From assembly GCF_022748595.1 (NCBI RefSeq), contig NZ_JALDSX010000012.1, positions 28,397 through 92,396 on the forward strand: a stretch of DNA of 64,000 nt, written 5' to 3'. The position numbers and the translations under genes are program-made. Positions 16,107-25,200 of this stretch are shown one piece after another; position 1 is the first letter of the stretch; every line of letters starts with the position of its first letter. The notes below the pieces were generated by a model. The model saw only the letters and a program-made list of their open reading frames with translations, was not told where the DNA came from and did no database searches. The stretch is from Brevibacterium sp. ZH18 (GTDB taxonomy: Bacteria; Actinomycetota; Actinomycetes; Actinomycetales; Brevibacteriaceae).

Positions 16107-16826
16107 TTAGCCGTGCACTCCATGCTCGTTGATCCAGATCCACCCCTCGGGCAGGGGTGCCCACGCGGCCACATCGCGTCTGGCCTTCGACCTGTCGGCG
16201 AGCACCACGACGCGCTTGGCGCGTTCGGCGATGAGCTCCTTCGTCCGTGCCTCGTCGAGGGTCGGCTCGCCGAGTCCCTGGGCAGGATCCACCGCGTCGG
16301 CGCCGAGGAACGCGACGTCGACGTGGATCCGACCGAGGGCGTAGTCGCTGAGTGCCCCCGTGGTTCCGTGCGACATCGTCGAGACCTCACCACCGACCAT
16401 GATGACCTTCGGCCCCATCGGATGGGCGAGCGTGAGCGCGATCTCGAGGCCGCGCGTGATGACCGTGAGATCGGCCCGATCGCGGATGCGCTCGGCCAGC
16501 CGCACGGTCGTCGACCCGGCATCGAGGAAGATCGTGCGCACACTCGAATCCTTGATGTGAGTCAACGCCCAGGTCGCGATGGTGTCCTTCGCCTCGGCGT
16601 GGAGTTCCATCCTCTGCCCCAGAGGCGGCTCGACATAGCCGGCCGCTGTGGCCCCGCCGATCGTGCGGATGACCTCGCCGGACTCCGCCATCTCCCGCAG
16701 GTCGCGGCGGATCGTCGATTCGGACGTGTCCAACTCCGCGGCGAGCCGGGAGATCGACCACGAACCGGACTTGAGCAGCGACCGGATGTCGTCGCGGCGC
16801 TTCTGGGTGCCCGTGCGGATTGCCAT
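16107..16826 (-). CDS. DeoR family transcriptional regulator of the threonate-type operon
   Basis: 239 residues from ATG at 16826. The N-terminal DeoR HTH is ISRLAAELDTSESTIRRDLREM; the C-terminal sugar-phosphate-binding domain has TIFLDAGSTTVRLAERI and AFLGADAVDPAQGLGEPTLDEA, the ISOCOT-fold region that binds phosphorylated effectors. It is the last gene of the GntP/kinase/PdxA2 operon, 10 bp after PdxA2. The natural effector would be a phosphorylated four-carbon acid or DHAP. Its candidate operators are the two palindromes at 21094-21135. Confidence 0.88.
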   Translation of the reverse strand: MAIRTGTQKRRDDIRSLLKSGSWSISRLAAELDTSESTIRRDLREMAESGEVIRTIGGATAAGYVEPPLGQRMELHAEAKDTIATWALTHIKDSSVRTIFLDAGSTTVRLAERIRDRADLTVITRGLEIALTLAHPMGPKVIMVGGEVSTMSHGTTGALSDYALGRIHVDVAFLGADAVDPAQGLGEPTLDEARTKELIAERAKRVVVLADRSKARRDVAAWAPLPEGWIWINEHGVHG

Positions 16827-16836
16827 GGTGTGAAGC

Positions 16837-17880
16837 TTACTTCGGCAGGTACTCGGTGCGGATCCCGTCGACGAACGGCGCGTATCCGATGGCGGCCGTG
16901 TACGCCGAGCGCATGGTGCCCGCATCGGCGATGCCTTGGCCCGCGATGTCGAAGGCCGTGCCGTGGTCGACCGAGGTGCGCAGGATCGGCAGTCCTACGG
17001 TGACCGAGATCGTACCGTCGAAATCGAAGGTCTTCGACGCGATGTGGCCCTGGTCATGGTACTGGGAGAGGATTCCGTCATAGCGGCCGCTCAGCCCCTG
17101 GTGGAAGACCGAATCCGCTGGGATCGGCCCGGCGACCTCGAGCCCACCTGCGACCACGCGCTCGACTGCCGGGCGCAGAATCTCGATCTCCTCGTCGCCG
17201 AACGCACCATTCTCGCCACCGTGCGGATTGAGCGCAGCGACGGCCAACCTCGGCGAGGGGACTCCGTAGAGCTGCAGGGCGCGGTGGGCGCGCTCGATGG
17301 AATCGACCTGGGTGTCGATCGTCAGGGCGTCGATGGCCTTGCGCAGCGACATGTGGCGGGTGGCGAAGAAGATCTGGAGCTTGTGGTTCGGCACCTTCGT
17401 GTTCTCGACGACGAACATCGTGTCCTGCTTCGTCACGCCCGTGAGCTCGCCGAGCATCTCCGTGTGGCCCAGGTGCTTCGAGCCAGACTTCCACACGGCT
17501 TCCTTGTTGATGGGACCGGTGACGATGCCCGCGATCTCCCGATCCATGGCGGCCTTCGTGGCCAGCTCGATCGAAGCGACGGCCGCGTGGCCGGCATGGG
17601 CATCGACGACGCCCCACTCGGGCAGGTCATCACCGAGGACGCCGATGTCGAAGACGTCGATGACTCCTTCGCCAGCGGCAGGTGTCGACCAGTCACTGAT
17701 GGCACGGAGTTCGACGTCGAGGCCGAGGACGTCCACGGCCCGCTTCATCACGGCGAGGTCAGCGACGGCGACGCCATGCTGGTCATCGCGTCCGGCGAAT
17801 TCAGAGAGGACCTTGGCGGTGATCTCGGGGCCGATTCCCACCGGGTCACCGACGGTCACAGCGAGTACGGGCGCGGTCAT
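16837..17880 (-). CDS. pdxA2: PdxA2-type 4-phospho-D-threonate/erythronate 3-dehydrogenase
   Basis: 347 residues from ATG 17880 (AAGGAG at good spacing; the frame is open further upstream but unlike the family). It matches the PdxA family throughout: VTVGDPVGIGPEITAKVL at the N-terminus, KHLGHTEMLGELTG, ALNPHGGENGAFGDEE, YHDQGHIASKTF and VDHGTAFDIAGQG, with metal-binding His and Asp residues retained. PdxA2 enzymes oxidise and decarboxylate 4-phospho-D-threonate or -erythronate to dihydroxyacetone phosphate. Linkage to a DUF1537 kinase and a GntP permease favours this over vitamin B6 synthesis. The 5' end lies about 86 bp past the kinase stop. Confidence 0.9.
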   Translation of the reverse strand: MTAPVLAVTVGDPVGIGPEITAKVLSEFAGRDDQHGVAVADLAVMKRAVDVLGLDVELRAISDWSTPAAGEGVIDVFDIGVLGDDLPEWGVVDAHAGHAAVASIELATKAAMDREIAGIVTGPINKEAVWKSGSKHLGHTEMLGELTGVTKQDTMFVVENTKVPNHKLQIFFATRHMSLRKAIDALTIDTQVDSIERAHRALQLYGVPSPRLAVAALNPHGGENGAFGDEEIEILRPAVERVVAGGLEVAGPIPADSVFHQGLSGRYDGILSQYHDQGHIASKTFDFDGTISVTVGLPILRTSVDHGTAFDIAGQGIADAGTMRSAYTAAIGYAPFVDGIRTEYLPK

Positions 17881-17966
17881 GTCATTCTCCTTGTGTTGTG
17901 TCATCAGTCTCGACGGTGCGGGAGGACGGGGTCCAGGCATTGGGCTCCGGTCTGATCTGTGAAATG

Positions 17967-19406
17967 TCATCCTTGTCCGACGCGGGAGGTCGCCATCAGG
18001 TAGTCGAGGCACTTGACGGCTGTGCTCGAGTCTCCGATGAGCCCGCCTTTCGTCACGATCGGCAGTCCGTCTGAGCTTCCTCCGACAAGGTGACCGCCCA
18101 CGGCCAGCGGGATGATCTCCTTCTCGATCTCCATCCCGACCGCGCCGACGGCTCTCATCACCATGGCCGTGACATCGCCACCGGTCGTATAGAGGCCGGT
18201 GATGACAGGGGATGTCATGACTGCGGCTGCGATCATGGCCAGCCGCTTCGTCGTCAGCTCCGACTGCTCGTTGGTGAGATCAAGCAGGTCGCCCGACTCG
18301 AGTACGGTGGCGATGATGATCGCTCGCGCCGAGGTGACTTCCTCGACCAGCTCGAGTGTGGCATCGACGTCGGGGAGGTTCTCCTCATCGAGGACGGTAC
18401 GGATGATGGTGATTGTGGGGTCGTCGGCCAGTGTGGCCAGCTGAGCTCGAGTCACCTCGGTGGCTGATCCCGAGATGCCGAGGATGGCGCCGCCGGGACG
18501 AGTCGGCAGCAGCGACAGCGCGAGGGCGAGGCTGCCGGGACCGGGGTCGATGGTCACCCAGTCGATGATCTCGCCGTTGCGCAGACCTGACCTTGCTCGG
18601 GCGCCGAAGCTGTCGTCCCCGGTGGGGTCTTCTGCGATTTCCTGAGTCACTGAGGCGACGACAGATCCGACGAGTCTGACGTGATCAGCAGTCAGGGCAT
18701 CGGCGATGATGATGTCAGCCCCACCGGAGATGGCATCGAGGACCGCGGACCGAATCGCCCAGTGGCCGGAGAGCACCGTCGAGATCTCGATGAGGTGAGA
18801 GTCGAGATCGGTGCCGGTTCGCAGGATCGCGTCGACATCGGAGGTGTGCATGGGGGAGCGGACATCGTGTTTGAGCTCAGTGTGTTCGAGCAGTCGTCCC
18901 TCAAGGAGCTGTTGACCTTGGACGGTGGTTCGCCCCGCAGTGGGAAACGCAGGGACGCACAGACCCATGACCCGCTTCTTCTGTCCACCGTGTCCGGCGG
19001 CCGACTCGGCTACTTTCCTGCGGGCGTTGAGGGCCGCCTCTGCGGAGGGTCCGACATTGCCGCGCAGGGTTGTGTCGATACGGCAGGCGACGAGATCGAT
19101 GTCGCTGGTGATGCTGATGAGCGATTCGGTAATCTCAGCGGCCTCCTCCGGCGGTAGGTGCCGGGAGTCGGCGTTGAGCACGACGGCGTCGTAGTCATCG
19201 AGAAGGTCATCGAGGTTGACCTTCTCACTCCGGTTCGTCCCGGTCACGGTGATGGTCCGCAGCCCCGCCTCGGCGAAGAGCGCACCGCAGGCGTTGCCGC
19301 CGGTCAGGTCGTCGGCGACGATGAGGATACGTGGGCTGGCCGCGTCACCGAATCCTGGTGCGGACTTGTCCGGCTTCGGAGCCGGGGGCGTGGAATGTTC
19401 ACTCAT
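17967..19406 (-). CDS. dtnK: Four-carbon acid sugar kinase (DUF1537, DtnK-like)
   Basis: 479 residues. The N-terminal domain holds ILIVADDLTGGNACGALFAEAG and the substrate loop ACRIDTTLRGNVG; the C-terminal nucleotide-binding domain ends with LYTTGGDVTAMVMRAVGA, PLAVGG and IVTKGGLIGD. This is the D-threonate/D-erythronate kinase family, which phosphorylates the 4-OH with ATP. Its start overlaps the GntP permease stop by 4 bp and PdxA2 follows, giving the complete path acid, 4-phospho-acid, DHAP plus CO2. No LtnD-type dehydrogenase is present, so D-threonate (kinase then PdxA2 only) is the simplest reading. Confidence 0.88.
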   Translation of the reverse strand: MSEHSTPPAPKPDKSAPGFGDAASPRILIVADDLTGGNACGALFAEAGLRTITVTGTNRSEKVNLDDLLDDYDAVVLNADSRHLPPEEAAEITESLISITSDIDLVACRIDTTLRGNVGPSAEAALNARRKVAESAAGHGGQKKRVMGLCVPAFPTAGRTTVQGQQLLEGRLLEHTELKHDVRSPMHTSDVDAILRTGTDLDSHLIEISTVLSGHWAIRSAVLDAISGGADIIIADALTADHVRLVGSVVASVTQEIAEDPTGDDSFGARARSGLRNGEIIDWVTIDPGPGSLALALSLLPTRPGGAILGISGSATEVTRAQLATLADDPTITIIRTVLDEENLPDVDATLELVEEVTSARAIIIATVLESGDLLDLTNEQSELTTKRLAMIAAAVMTSPVITGLYTTGGDVTAMVMRAVGAVGMEIEKEIIPLAVGGHLVGGSSDGLPIVTKGGLIGDSSTAVKCLDYLMATSRVGQG

Positions 19407-20929
19407 ACGATCAAGTCGAGCACAAACAGGAGCGGAAGGGAACAGATCCAGACCGCCGTCGTAATGCCCGACCAGCCCTTGATTGCGTTAATGCCGTCGA
19501 GGCCGGTGAAGCGGGTGACGACCCAGAAGTACGAATCGTTGAAGTACGAGAAGACCATCGAGCCGGCGGTGCACGCCATGACCGCGACCAGCGGGCTCAG
19601 ACCCAGGGGTGCGATGAGCGGTGCGGTGACCGAGGCGGCGGTGATCATCGCAACCGTACCCGAACCCTGTGCCAAGCGTACGAGCGAGGCGATGAGGAAC
19701 GGTACGAGGAGTGCGGGCAGACTGATCGAGGCGATCGCCTCGGCGAGGGCATCGCCGACGCCCGACTCGCGCAGCACCAGGCCGAAGCTGCCGCCGGCGC
19801 CGGTGATGAGCAGGATGAGTCCGGCGGATGCGGCGCCGTCGGCCAGCCAGCTCTGGACCGTGTTGTTCTTGGTCCGGTGCGGCAGGAGCGTGTAGACGGC
19901 GAGGACGAGGCCGATGATGAGCGCGACGACGGGGTTGCCGAGGAACGCCAGGGGTGCGACCCAGGAGGATGGTTCGTAGGCGTCGCCGGCGAGTTCTCCC
20001 TGAGCGTTCTTGTCGATCGCGGTGCTCACCGTGTTCGCGACGATGAGCAGCAGCGGGACGATGAGCGGGAGGAATCCGAGGAAGGCTCCCGGCTTCTTCG
20101 CGGAGGTGGTCCCATCGTCGGCGTCGGATGTGCCGGTGTCCGTGTTGTCCGCTGTGCCGGCTGTGTTCCAGTCGCTGCCGGTGAGCGTGTCGACTCCACC
20201 GCGGGAGGATCCTGCGGATCCTTCAGAGGCGGTGGCCGAGCCGGCCGAATGCGCATCCGCCGAGGCGGTGGTCACCGAACCGTAGACGTCGTGTTTGACG
20301 GCCTTGTTGAGGACGGGTTCGAGCTTGGGTCCGATCCAGCGGGCGTAGATGACGACGACGGGCAGGAGGCAGGCGGTGAAGACGAGGCCCGCGAGGATGA
20401 CCGAACCGATGTCGGCGCCGAGGATGCCCGTCGCAGCGAGCGGCCCCGGGGTCGGCGGCACCATGTGGTGAGTCAAGGTCATGCCGCAGCCCAGTGCGAG
20501 TGCGAGGGTGACGTAGCCGCCCCTCTTCACACGGGCGATGGAGCGGGCGAGCGGGTTCATGATGACGTAGCCCGAGTCGCAGAAGACAGGGATGGACACG
20601 AGCGAGCCGACAGTGCCCATGGCCCAGGGCTCGCGGCCCTTGCCGAAGATGCGCAGGAAGGCTCGGGCCAGGGAGTCGGCGGCACCGGAGACTTCGAGGA
20701 TCTTGCCGATGCCCACGCCGAGTCCGATGACGATGCCGATGCTGGCCAGAGTGTCACCGAAGCCCGTGGTGATGGAGTCGATGATCGAGAGCAGGTCTTG
20801 ACCGGCGACGATGCCGGTGACGACCGCTGCCAGGAGAAGAGCGATGAAGGCGTCGAGCCGGGTCGCCAGGACGATGACGACGATCGTCACGATCCCGGCT
20901 ACCAGAGCCAAGATGAGTTGCAGGTCCAT
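19403..20929 (-). CDS. GntP family permease (gluconate/four-carbon sugar acid)
   Basis: 508 residues, first gene of the operon, ATG at 20929 with GGAGGAC upstream. It has GntP features: LILALVAGIVTIVVIVLATR at the N-terminus, GVGIGKILEVSGAAD, GMTLTHHMVPPTPGPLAATGILGAD in the middle, and GSGTVAMITAASVTAPLI near the C-terminus. A polar Ser/Thr/Asp-rich loop of about 60 residues sits between the halves, longer than usual. It is expected to import the sugar acid that DtnK phosphorylates. Confidence 0.9.
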   Translation of the reverse strand: MDLQLILALVAGIVTIVVIVLATRLDAFIALLLAAVVTGIVAGQDLLSIIDSITTGFGDTLASIGIVIGLGVGIGKILEVSGAADSLARAFLRIFGKGREPWAMGTVGSLVSIPVFCDSGYVIMNPLARSIARVKRGGYVTLALALGCGMTLTHHMVPPTPGPLAATGILGADIGSVILAGLVFTACLLPVVVIYARWIGPKLEPVLNKAVKHDVYGSVTTASADAHSAGSATASEGSAGSSRGGVDTLTGSDWNTAGTADNTDTGTSDADDGTTSAKKPGAFLGFLPLIVPLLLIVANTVSTAIDKNAQGELAGDAYEPSSWVAPLAFLGNPVVALIIGLVLAVYTLLPHRTKNNTVQSWLADGAASAGLILLITGAGGSFGLVLRESGVGDALAEAIASISLPALLVPFLIASLVRLAQGSGTVAMITAASVTAPLIAPLGLSPLVAVMACTAGSMVFSYFNDSYFWVVTRFTGLDGINAIKGWSGITTAVWICSLPLLFVLDLIV

Positions 20930-21093
20930 GTGGTCCTCCGGAGTGAGGCCGGCTCAGCTGAGCCGGGGTAGAGCCGGGCCGACTCTCGGCGCGGCCCGGG
21001 GCTGGTTACCTTGGGCAGTTGCCGATGTCTGAGCTGTGGTGAGGTGCCGAGCGCGGGCATCGAACATGAGAGTCGGATGTGAAGTTGAACAAC

Positions 21094-21112
21094 ATGAGCA
21101 AATATTACTCAT
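21094..21112. promoter_or_regulatory. Candidate DeoR-type operator 1
   Basis: ATGAGCAAATATTACTCAT is a 19-bp near-palindrome with ATGAG/CTCAT arms and an AT-rich centre. It lies about 165 bp upstream of the GntP permease start. Confidence 0.5.
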
Positions 21113-21116
21113 ACAT

Positions 21117-21135
21117 GAACATTTATGCAATGTTC
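21117..21135. promoter_or_regulatory. Candidate DeoR-type operator 2
   Basis: GAACATT, TATGC, AATGTTC: perfect 7-bp arms around a 5-nt centre, four bases after operator 1. Two sites so close suggest cooperative binding. Confidence 0.5.
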
Positions 21136-21230
21136 GACGGCGCGGTTCGACGCTGCGGCTAGACGCTCGCGGCGCTGCACTTCAGGGCGGGTGGGCCGTC
21201 GACAATTCCTGCGGTCTCGTTTCGCATAAC

Positions 21231-21244
21231 TACAATCGATTGCA
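21231..21244. promoter_or_regulatory. LacI-type operator upstream of permease/amidase
   Basis: TACAATCGATTGCA, with the perfect core CAATCGATTG. It is the exact reverse complement of TGCAATCGATTGTA at 29581-29594. The CG-centred palindrome is typical for LacI family repressors, and a LacI gene lies in this block at 24088. Confidence 0.65.
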
Positions 21245-21275
21245 ATAATGTGATCCAGACTATATCGTTCTGATC

Positions 21276-22652
21276 ATGTCGAACACCAGCGCTCGAAGAC
21301 GAGCAACCGAAACAACCCGCCCGAGGCTCTTCGCCGACAAGTTCCGGTGGGTGATACTCACCGGAATCGTCGCCATCACCGTCATCAACTACGTCGACAG
21401 GGGAGCGATCTCCTACGCCGCTGAAGGCATCATGGGTGAGTACGCGCTCGACCCTGCCGAGTGGGGCAATGTGCTCGGCTTCTTCGGGTACGGCTACATG
21501 TTCGGAGCACTCATCGGCGGCTTCCTTGCCGACAAGATGGGGCCGAGATGGATGTGGACGGTTGCAACGTTGAGCTGGTCAGTCCTCGTCGTGGGTGTCA
21601 TCTTCGCCGGAGACCTGGGCGTCGCACTCGCCGGTTCCGCTCTGGTCGGCTTTGCCGTCTTCCGCATTACGTTCGGCCTGGCTGAAGGCCCGACCTACGC
21701 AACAGTGAATAAGACGGTCGCCAATTGGGCGACCGTGAAGGAACGCGGCTTCATGTCCGCCGTCGGCCTGCTGGGAACCCCATTGGGGGCGCTGCTCACA
21801 GCGCCGATCGCCGTCGGACTCATCACTCTTACCGGATCGTGGCGCTGGGTCTTCGTCATCCTCGGTGCGGCAGGGTTCGTGTGGCTGTTCTGGTGGCTGC
21901 GGATCTTCACCAACCGTCCCGACGAGAACCCGCGTGTCTCACCGGTCGAGTTGCGCACGATCCGCAGTCAGGCCGACGTCCTCGCAGTGGAGACCACTGT
22001 CGACGAACCGAGCAGGAAGCTCGCCTGGTGGGACTTCTTCAAGAGTCGGACATTGGTCTTCAATGCCATCGGCTATTTCGCCTTCATGTACGTGAACTTC
22101 ATGATCCTCACCTGGACTCCGCGCTACCTGCAGTCCGAGTTCGGGTTCGAGCTTGGATCGCTGTGGTATCTGGGCATGATCCCGTGGATCGGGGCCTGCT
22201 TCACCGTGCTCTTCGGCGGGCGGATCAGCGACTGGCTGCGACGCCGCACCGGTAGTCTGTGGATCGCTCGCAGCGGCTTCGCCATGGTCTCCTTGGCACT
22301 GACGACCATCTGCTTCCTCTTCATCCCCACACTGAATTCGGCTGCGGCAGTGTTGCTCGTCATGGCGATCGGCAATGCCCTGAACTCGCTGCCCAATGCG
22401 GTCTACTGGACCGTGGTCATCGACACCGCGCCGGAGCGCACAGGTACCTTCGGCGGAATGACGCACTTCATTGCGAATATTGCCGCAGTCGCAGCACCGA
22501 CCGTCACCGGTTACATCGTCAGCGCTAGCGGCTTCGGCGGAATGTTCATCGCCACCGGTGTCGCCACCGGAATCGGAGTCATCGCCATGGCGCTCGTCCG
22601 TCCCGGTCGTTTAGGGGCGCCAGCGCGCAGATCCACCGGGGTCGGGGCATGA
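21276..22652 (+). CDS. MFS transporter, anion:cation symporter (ACS) type
   Basis: 458 residues, start ATG 21276. About 12 membrane segments; NYVDRGAISYA in TM1, GYGYMFGALIGGFLADKMGPR in the TM2-3 region and FGLAEGPTYATVNKTVANW in TM4 are ACS-type features (phthalate, glucarate and hexuronate permeases). A LacI-type operator lies 30 bp upstream over the probable promoter. The stop overlaps the amidase start (ATGA), so uptake and hydrolysis are co-expressed. The likely substrate is an organic anion or amide linked to the cyclic-imide block. Confidence 0.88.
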   Translation: MSNTSARRRATETTRPRLFADKFRWVILTGIVAITVINYVDRGAISYAAEGIMGEYALDPAEWGNVLGFFGYGYMFGALIGGFLADKMGPRWMWTVATLSWSVLVVGVIFAGDLGVALAGSALVGFAVFRITFGLAEGPTYATVNKTVANWATVKERGFMSAVGLLGTPLGALLTAPIAVGLITLTGSWRWVFVILGAAGFVWLFWWLRIFTNRPDENPRVSPVELRTIRSQADVLAVETTVDEPSRKLAWWDFFKSRTLVFNAIGYFAFMYVNFMILTWTPRYLQSEFGFELGSLWYLGMIPWIGACFTVLFGGRISDWLRRRTGSLWIARSGFAMVSLALTTICFLFIPTLNSAAAVLLVMAIGNALNSLPNAVYWTVVIDTAPERTGTFGGMTHFIANIAAVAAPTVTGYIVSASGFGGMFIATGVATGIGVIAMALVRPGRLGAPARRSTGVGA

Positions 22653-23977
22653 CAGAGGGTACAGACGAGGAAAGACGCAGCGGGGGAGACGCAATGGACA
22701 GAAACTCACAGCTGACCGCATCGCGACGGACGTTGGAGTCCCTGCAGGACAGGCGATCCGGAGCTCGTCGGATCAACGCGATCGTCGACGTCGATGAGAG
22801 CCAGATCGACGAGGCTCAGATAGAGACGGCCGCTCGTCGTGGATCGTCGCTCGCTGGTCGGATCGTGGCCATCAAGGACATGATCGATGTCGCGGGAATG
22901 CCCACCCGATGTGGTTCCGACCTGGGCAGCGACACCCCGCAGACAGAGGACGCCGAGGTTGTCGCCAGTCTGCGACGTGCCGGTGCGATCGTCGGGGTCA
23001 AGACCGCAACGCACGAATTCGCCTATGGCCCGACCGGCGACGTGACGAACCGCGGGCCGGTTCTCAACCCGCACGACAAGACCCGAATGTCGGGCGGCTC
23101 CAGCGCCGGTTCGGCAGCTCTGCTGGGCGAAGGCTCGGTCGAACTGGCGCTGGGTACCGATACCGGCGGATCCGGGCGGACCCCAGCGGCCTTCTGCGGC
23201 GTCTACGGTCTGCGACCGACCTCGAATTCGCTGAGCGTGGACGGTGTCTTCCCGCTGGCCAAGAGCCTCGACACGGTCAGCCCGATGGCTAGAGACGCTG
23301 TAGGGCTGAGCGACCTGTGGGCCGCGCTCACCGGAGAAGCGATCGACGTGACGGTGAGGTCGGCCGACCTGACGATCGCCGAACTCGAAGGTGGGCAGTG
23401 GTCGAGTCTGCAATCCGAGGTCGCCGAGGCGGTCGTGACCGTACGTGCCCGCCTTTCCGAGCTGGGGCATCGGCTGACGAGAAGTGAACTGCCGGAGACT
23501 GCGCAGACCATCGAGCTCTACAATCTGGTCCAAGGCGCCGAGGCTGCTGCTGTGCACAGCGAGAATACGGCCGACCGTCCGCAGCTGTTCCAACCCGAGG
23601 TCCGCAGCCGCCTAGAAAGCGCCCGCGAGATTGCCGGATGGCAATACGTCAACGCACTTGAGGCGCTGATCAGCCTGCGTGAGCACTCTGATGACGTCTT
23701 CGGCGACGCGGACATTCTCCTGTGCGCCACCTCGCCGGTGACGGCGCCACTGGTCGGTGCCCGCAGCGGATTCGCCGCAGGCCGGACGTCTGCGCGCGAG
23801 GTGGCACTCCACCACACCATTCCCTTCAGTGTCCTCGGGCTGCCTGCTGTGAACATCCCGGTTTGGAGCGCAGGACGCCCGCTGCCGGCAGGAGTGCAGC
23901 TCGTCGCCCGTGCCGGAGCGGAATCCCACCTGCTCGCACTCGCCCAGGCCCTCGGCGACCTGCGCCACGTGAGCTGA
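22649..23977 (+). CDS. Amidase signature family hydrolase (possible half-amidase)
   Basis: 442 residues. The Ser-cisSer-Lys triad is complete: Lys in IVAIKDMID (about K76), cis-Ser in MSGGSSAGSA (about S152) and nucleophile in GTDTGGSGRTPA (about S175). The start overlaps the permease stop; a second in-frame ATG at 22694 has a purine-rich site and would shorten the protein by 15 residues. The enzyme hydrolyses an amide to acid plus ammonia. With the imidase-like gene of the same regulon it could be the half-amidase step of cyclic imide breakdown. Alternatives are allophanate- or urea-type amidases. Confidence 0.87.
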   Translation: MTEGTDEERRSGGDAMDRNSQLTASRRTLESLQDRRSGARRINAIVDVDESQIDEAQIETAARRGSSLAGRIVAIKDMIDVAGMPTRCGSDLGSDTPQTEDAEVVASLRRAGAIVGVKTATHEFAYGPTGDVTNRGPVLNPHDKTRMSGGSSAGSAALLGEGSVELALGTDTGGSGRTPAAFCGVYGLRPTSNSLSVDGVFPLAKSLDTVSPMARDAVGLSDLWAALTGEAIDVTVRSADLTIAELEGGQWSSLQSEVAEAVVTVRARLSELGHRLTRSELPETAQTIELYNLVQGAEAAAVHSENTADRPQLFQPEVRSRLESAREIAGWQYVNALEALISLREHSDDVFGDADILLCATSPVTAPLVGARSGFAAGRTSAREVALHHTIPFSVLGLPAVNIPVWSAGRPLPAGVQLVARAGAESHLLALAQALGDLRHVS

Positions 23978-24087
23978 GCAGCCGCTGGGGTGACACCCCC
24001 ACCTCGGCGGTGGTGGAGGTCTTCTCAACAGGGGCAATGGCCGTGTATGGCGGCGAGATCGCACGGCGATGTTTGTACGATGGGAAG

Positions 24088-25128
24088 ATGCAGAGTCCAC
24101 AGGGTTCCGACGGCAGGCGAATCAGCCGCATCACCATGGCGGATATCGCTGCAGCCGCCGACGCAGACGTGTCGACGGTGTCACGCACCCTCAGCCGGGA
24201 ACGGGACTCGATCCGGACCAAGAAGGGCAAGCGGATCTGGGAGATCGCCGACGAACTCGGCTATTCGCCCAACCTCACTGCCTCCTCGCTGCGGACGAAC
24301 ACGACCAAACTCATCGCAGTATTCGTCCCACGACTCCGCGACGAAGTCCTCGCCCTGATGTACGAAGGGATCGAGGAGGAGCTGCAGAAACACGGTTATC
24401 AGTGCATGGTGCTCTCGACCGGCGACGACCCCGATGTGCAGCTGGCCAAGCTCGATGTCGCGATTCAGCGCGGAGTCGACGGGATCCTCTTCGGTGACGC
24501 AATGGTCGGATCCAAGGTGCTTCCCAAGGTCAAGAAGGCCGGCATCCCGTATCTGCTCTTCAACCGTCCCTTGGAGGGCCACCGGTCGGTGACCTGCGAC
24601 GACTTCGGCGGGGGAGTCCTCGCGGCGAAACACCTGATGGAGCTGACTGACGGGCCGCTCGTCGTCTACAAGGCGATGGACTATGCGATGAACCTTGTCC
24701 ACCGGTCTGCAGGCTTCCTCCAGACGGTTCGCGAACATGGACGGATTGCCGTCGACGGATTCCACCTCAACGGGGGAATCTACGCCGAGGACGGAATGAG
24801 GGCAGCGCGGGAGATGGTCGCCGAGTCCCGTGCACCGTTCGGAGCATTCGTCGTCAACGACACAGCGGGAATCGGTGCTCTGGGCGAGTTCACACGATCC
24901 GGGCTCAAACCCGGCGATGATGTCTATGTCGTGGGCTTCAACGACATTTCGTTGGCCAAGGCCACCCCGATAGCGCTCACCACGATCGTCAGCCCCACGC
25001 GGGAACTCGGGCATCTGGCAGCCTCGTCGCTGCTGACGATCATCGGTGGTGGAGACCCCGAGTCGGTGCAGCTTCCGGTCGAGTTGGTTGTGCGCGAGTC
25101 CTCGACTCCGCTCGCGAAACAGTCCTGA
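24088..25128 (+). CDS. LacI family transcriptional regulator
   Basis: 346 residues from ATG 24088; the frame is open far upstream over the amidase end, but the family N-terminus is here. HTH ITMADIAAAADADVSTVSRTLS with hinge helix (YSPNLTASSLRT) is followed by a periplasmic-binding-like effector domain (IAVFVPRLRDEV, GVDGILFGDAM, VVGFNDISLAKA). TACGAT lies six nt before the ATG and no good SD is visible, so the mRNA may be leaderless. It is probably the repressor of the two TGCAATCGATTGTA operators flanking this block. Confidence 0.9.
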   Translation: MQSPQGSDGRRISRITMADIAAAADADVSTVSRTLSRERDSIRTKKGKRIWEIADELGYSPNLTASSLRTNTTKLIAVFVPRLRDEVLALMYEGIEEELQKHGYQCMVLSTGDDPDVQLAKLDVAIQRGVDGILFGDAMVGSKVLPKVKKAGIPYLLFNRPLEGHRSVTCDDFGGGVLAAKHLMELTDGPLVVYKAMDYAMNLVHRSAGFLQTVREHGRIAVDGFHLNGGIYAEDGMRAAREMVAESRAPFGAFVVNDTAGIGALGEFTRSGLKPGDDVYVVGFNDISLAKATPIALTTIVSPTRELGHLAASSLLTIIGGGDPESVQLPVELVVRESSTPLAKQS

Positions 25129-25151
25129 ATGCAGAAACAGTCCTGAATGCA
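25116..25151. repeat. Perfect 18-bp tandem duplication over the LacI stop codon
   Basis: GAAACAGTCCTGAATGCA occurs at 25116-25133 and again at 25134-25151. The gene's TGA (25126-25128) is in the first copy, and the period of 18 puts a second TGA in frame. Confidence 0.9.
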
Positions 25152-25200
25152 GAAGCTGCCCGGTCGCAGGATACGACCGGGCAGCCAACGGTGGCCGAGA

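Larger units (their letters stand above)
20930..21275. other. Divergent promoter region with three palindromes
   Basis: 346 bp between the GntP operon and the LacI-block permease, without a gene. It contains two adjacent palindromes (21094-21112, 21117-21135) nearer the GntP side and a LacI-type palindrome (21231-21244) nearer the permease side, plus TATATC (21261-21266) as a likely -10 for the permease. Confidence 0.6.

Noticed and set aside
16837..17880. Vitamin B6 synthesis PdxA
   Set aside because: Operon context (GntP permease, DUF1537 kinase, DeoR) is that of PdxA2; actinobacteria generally use the PdxST route.
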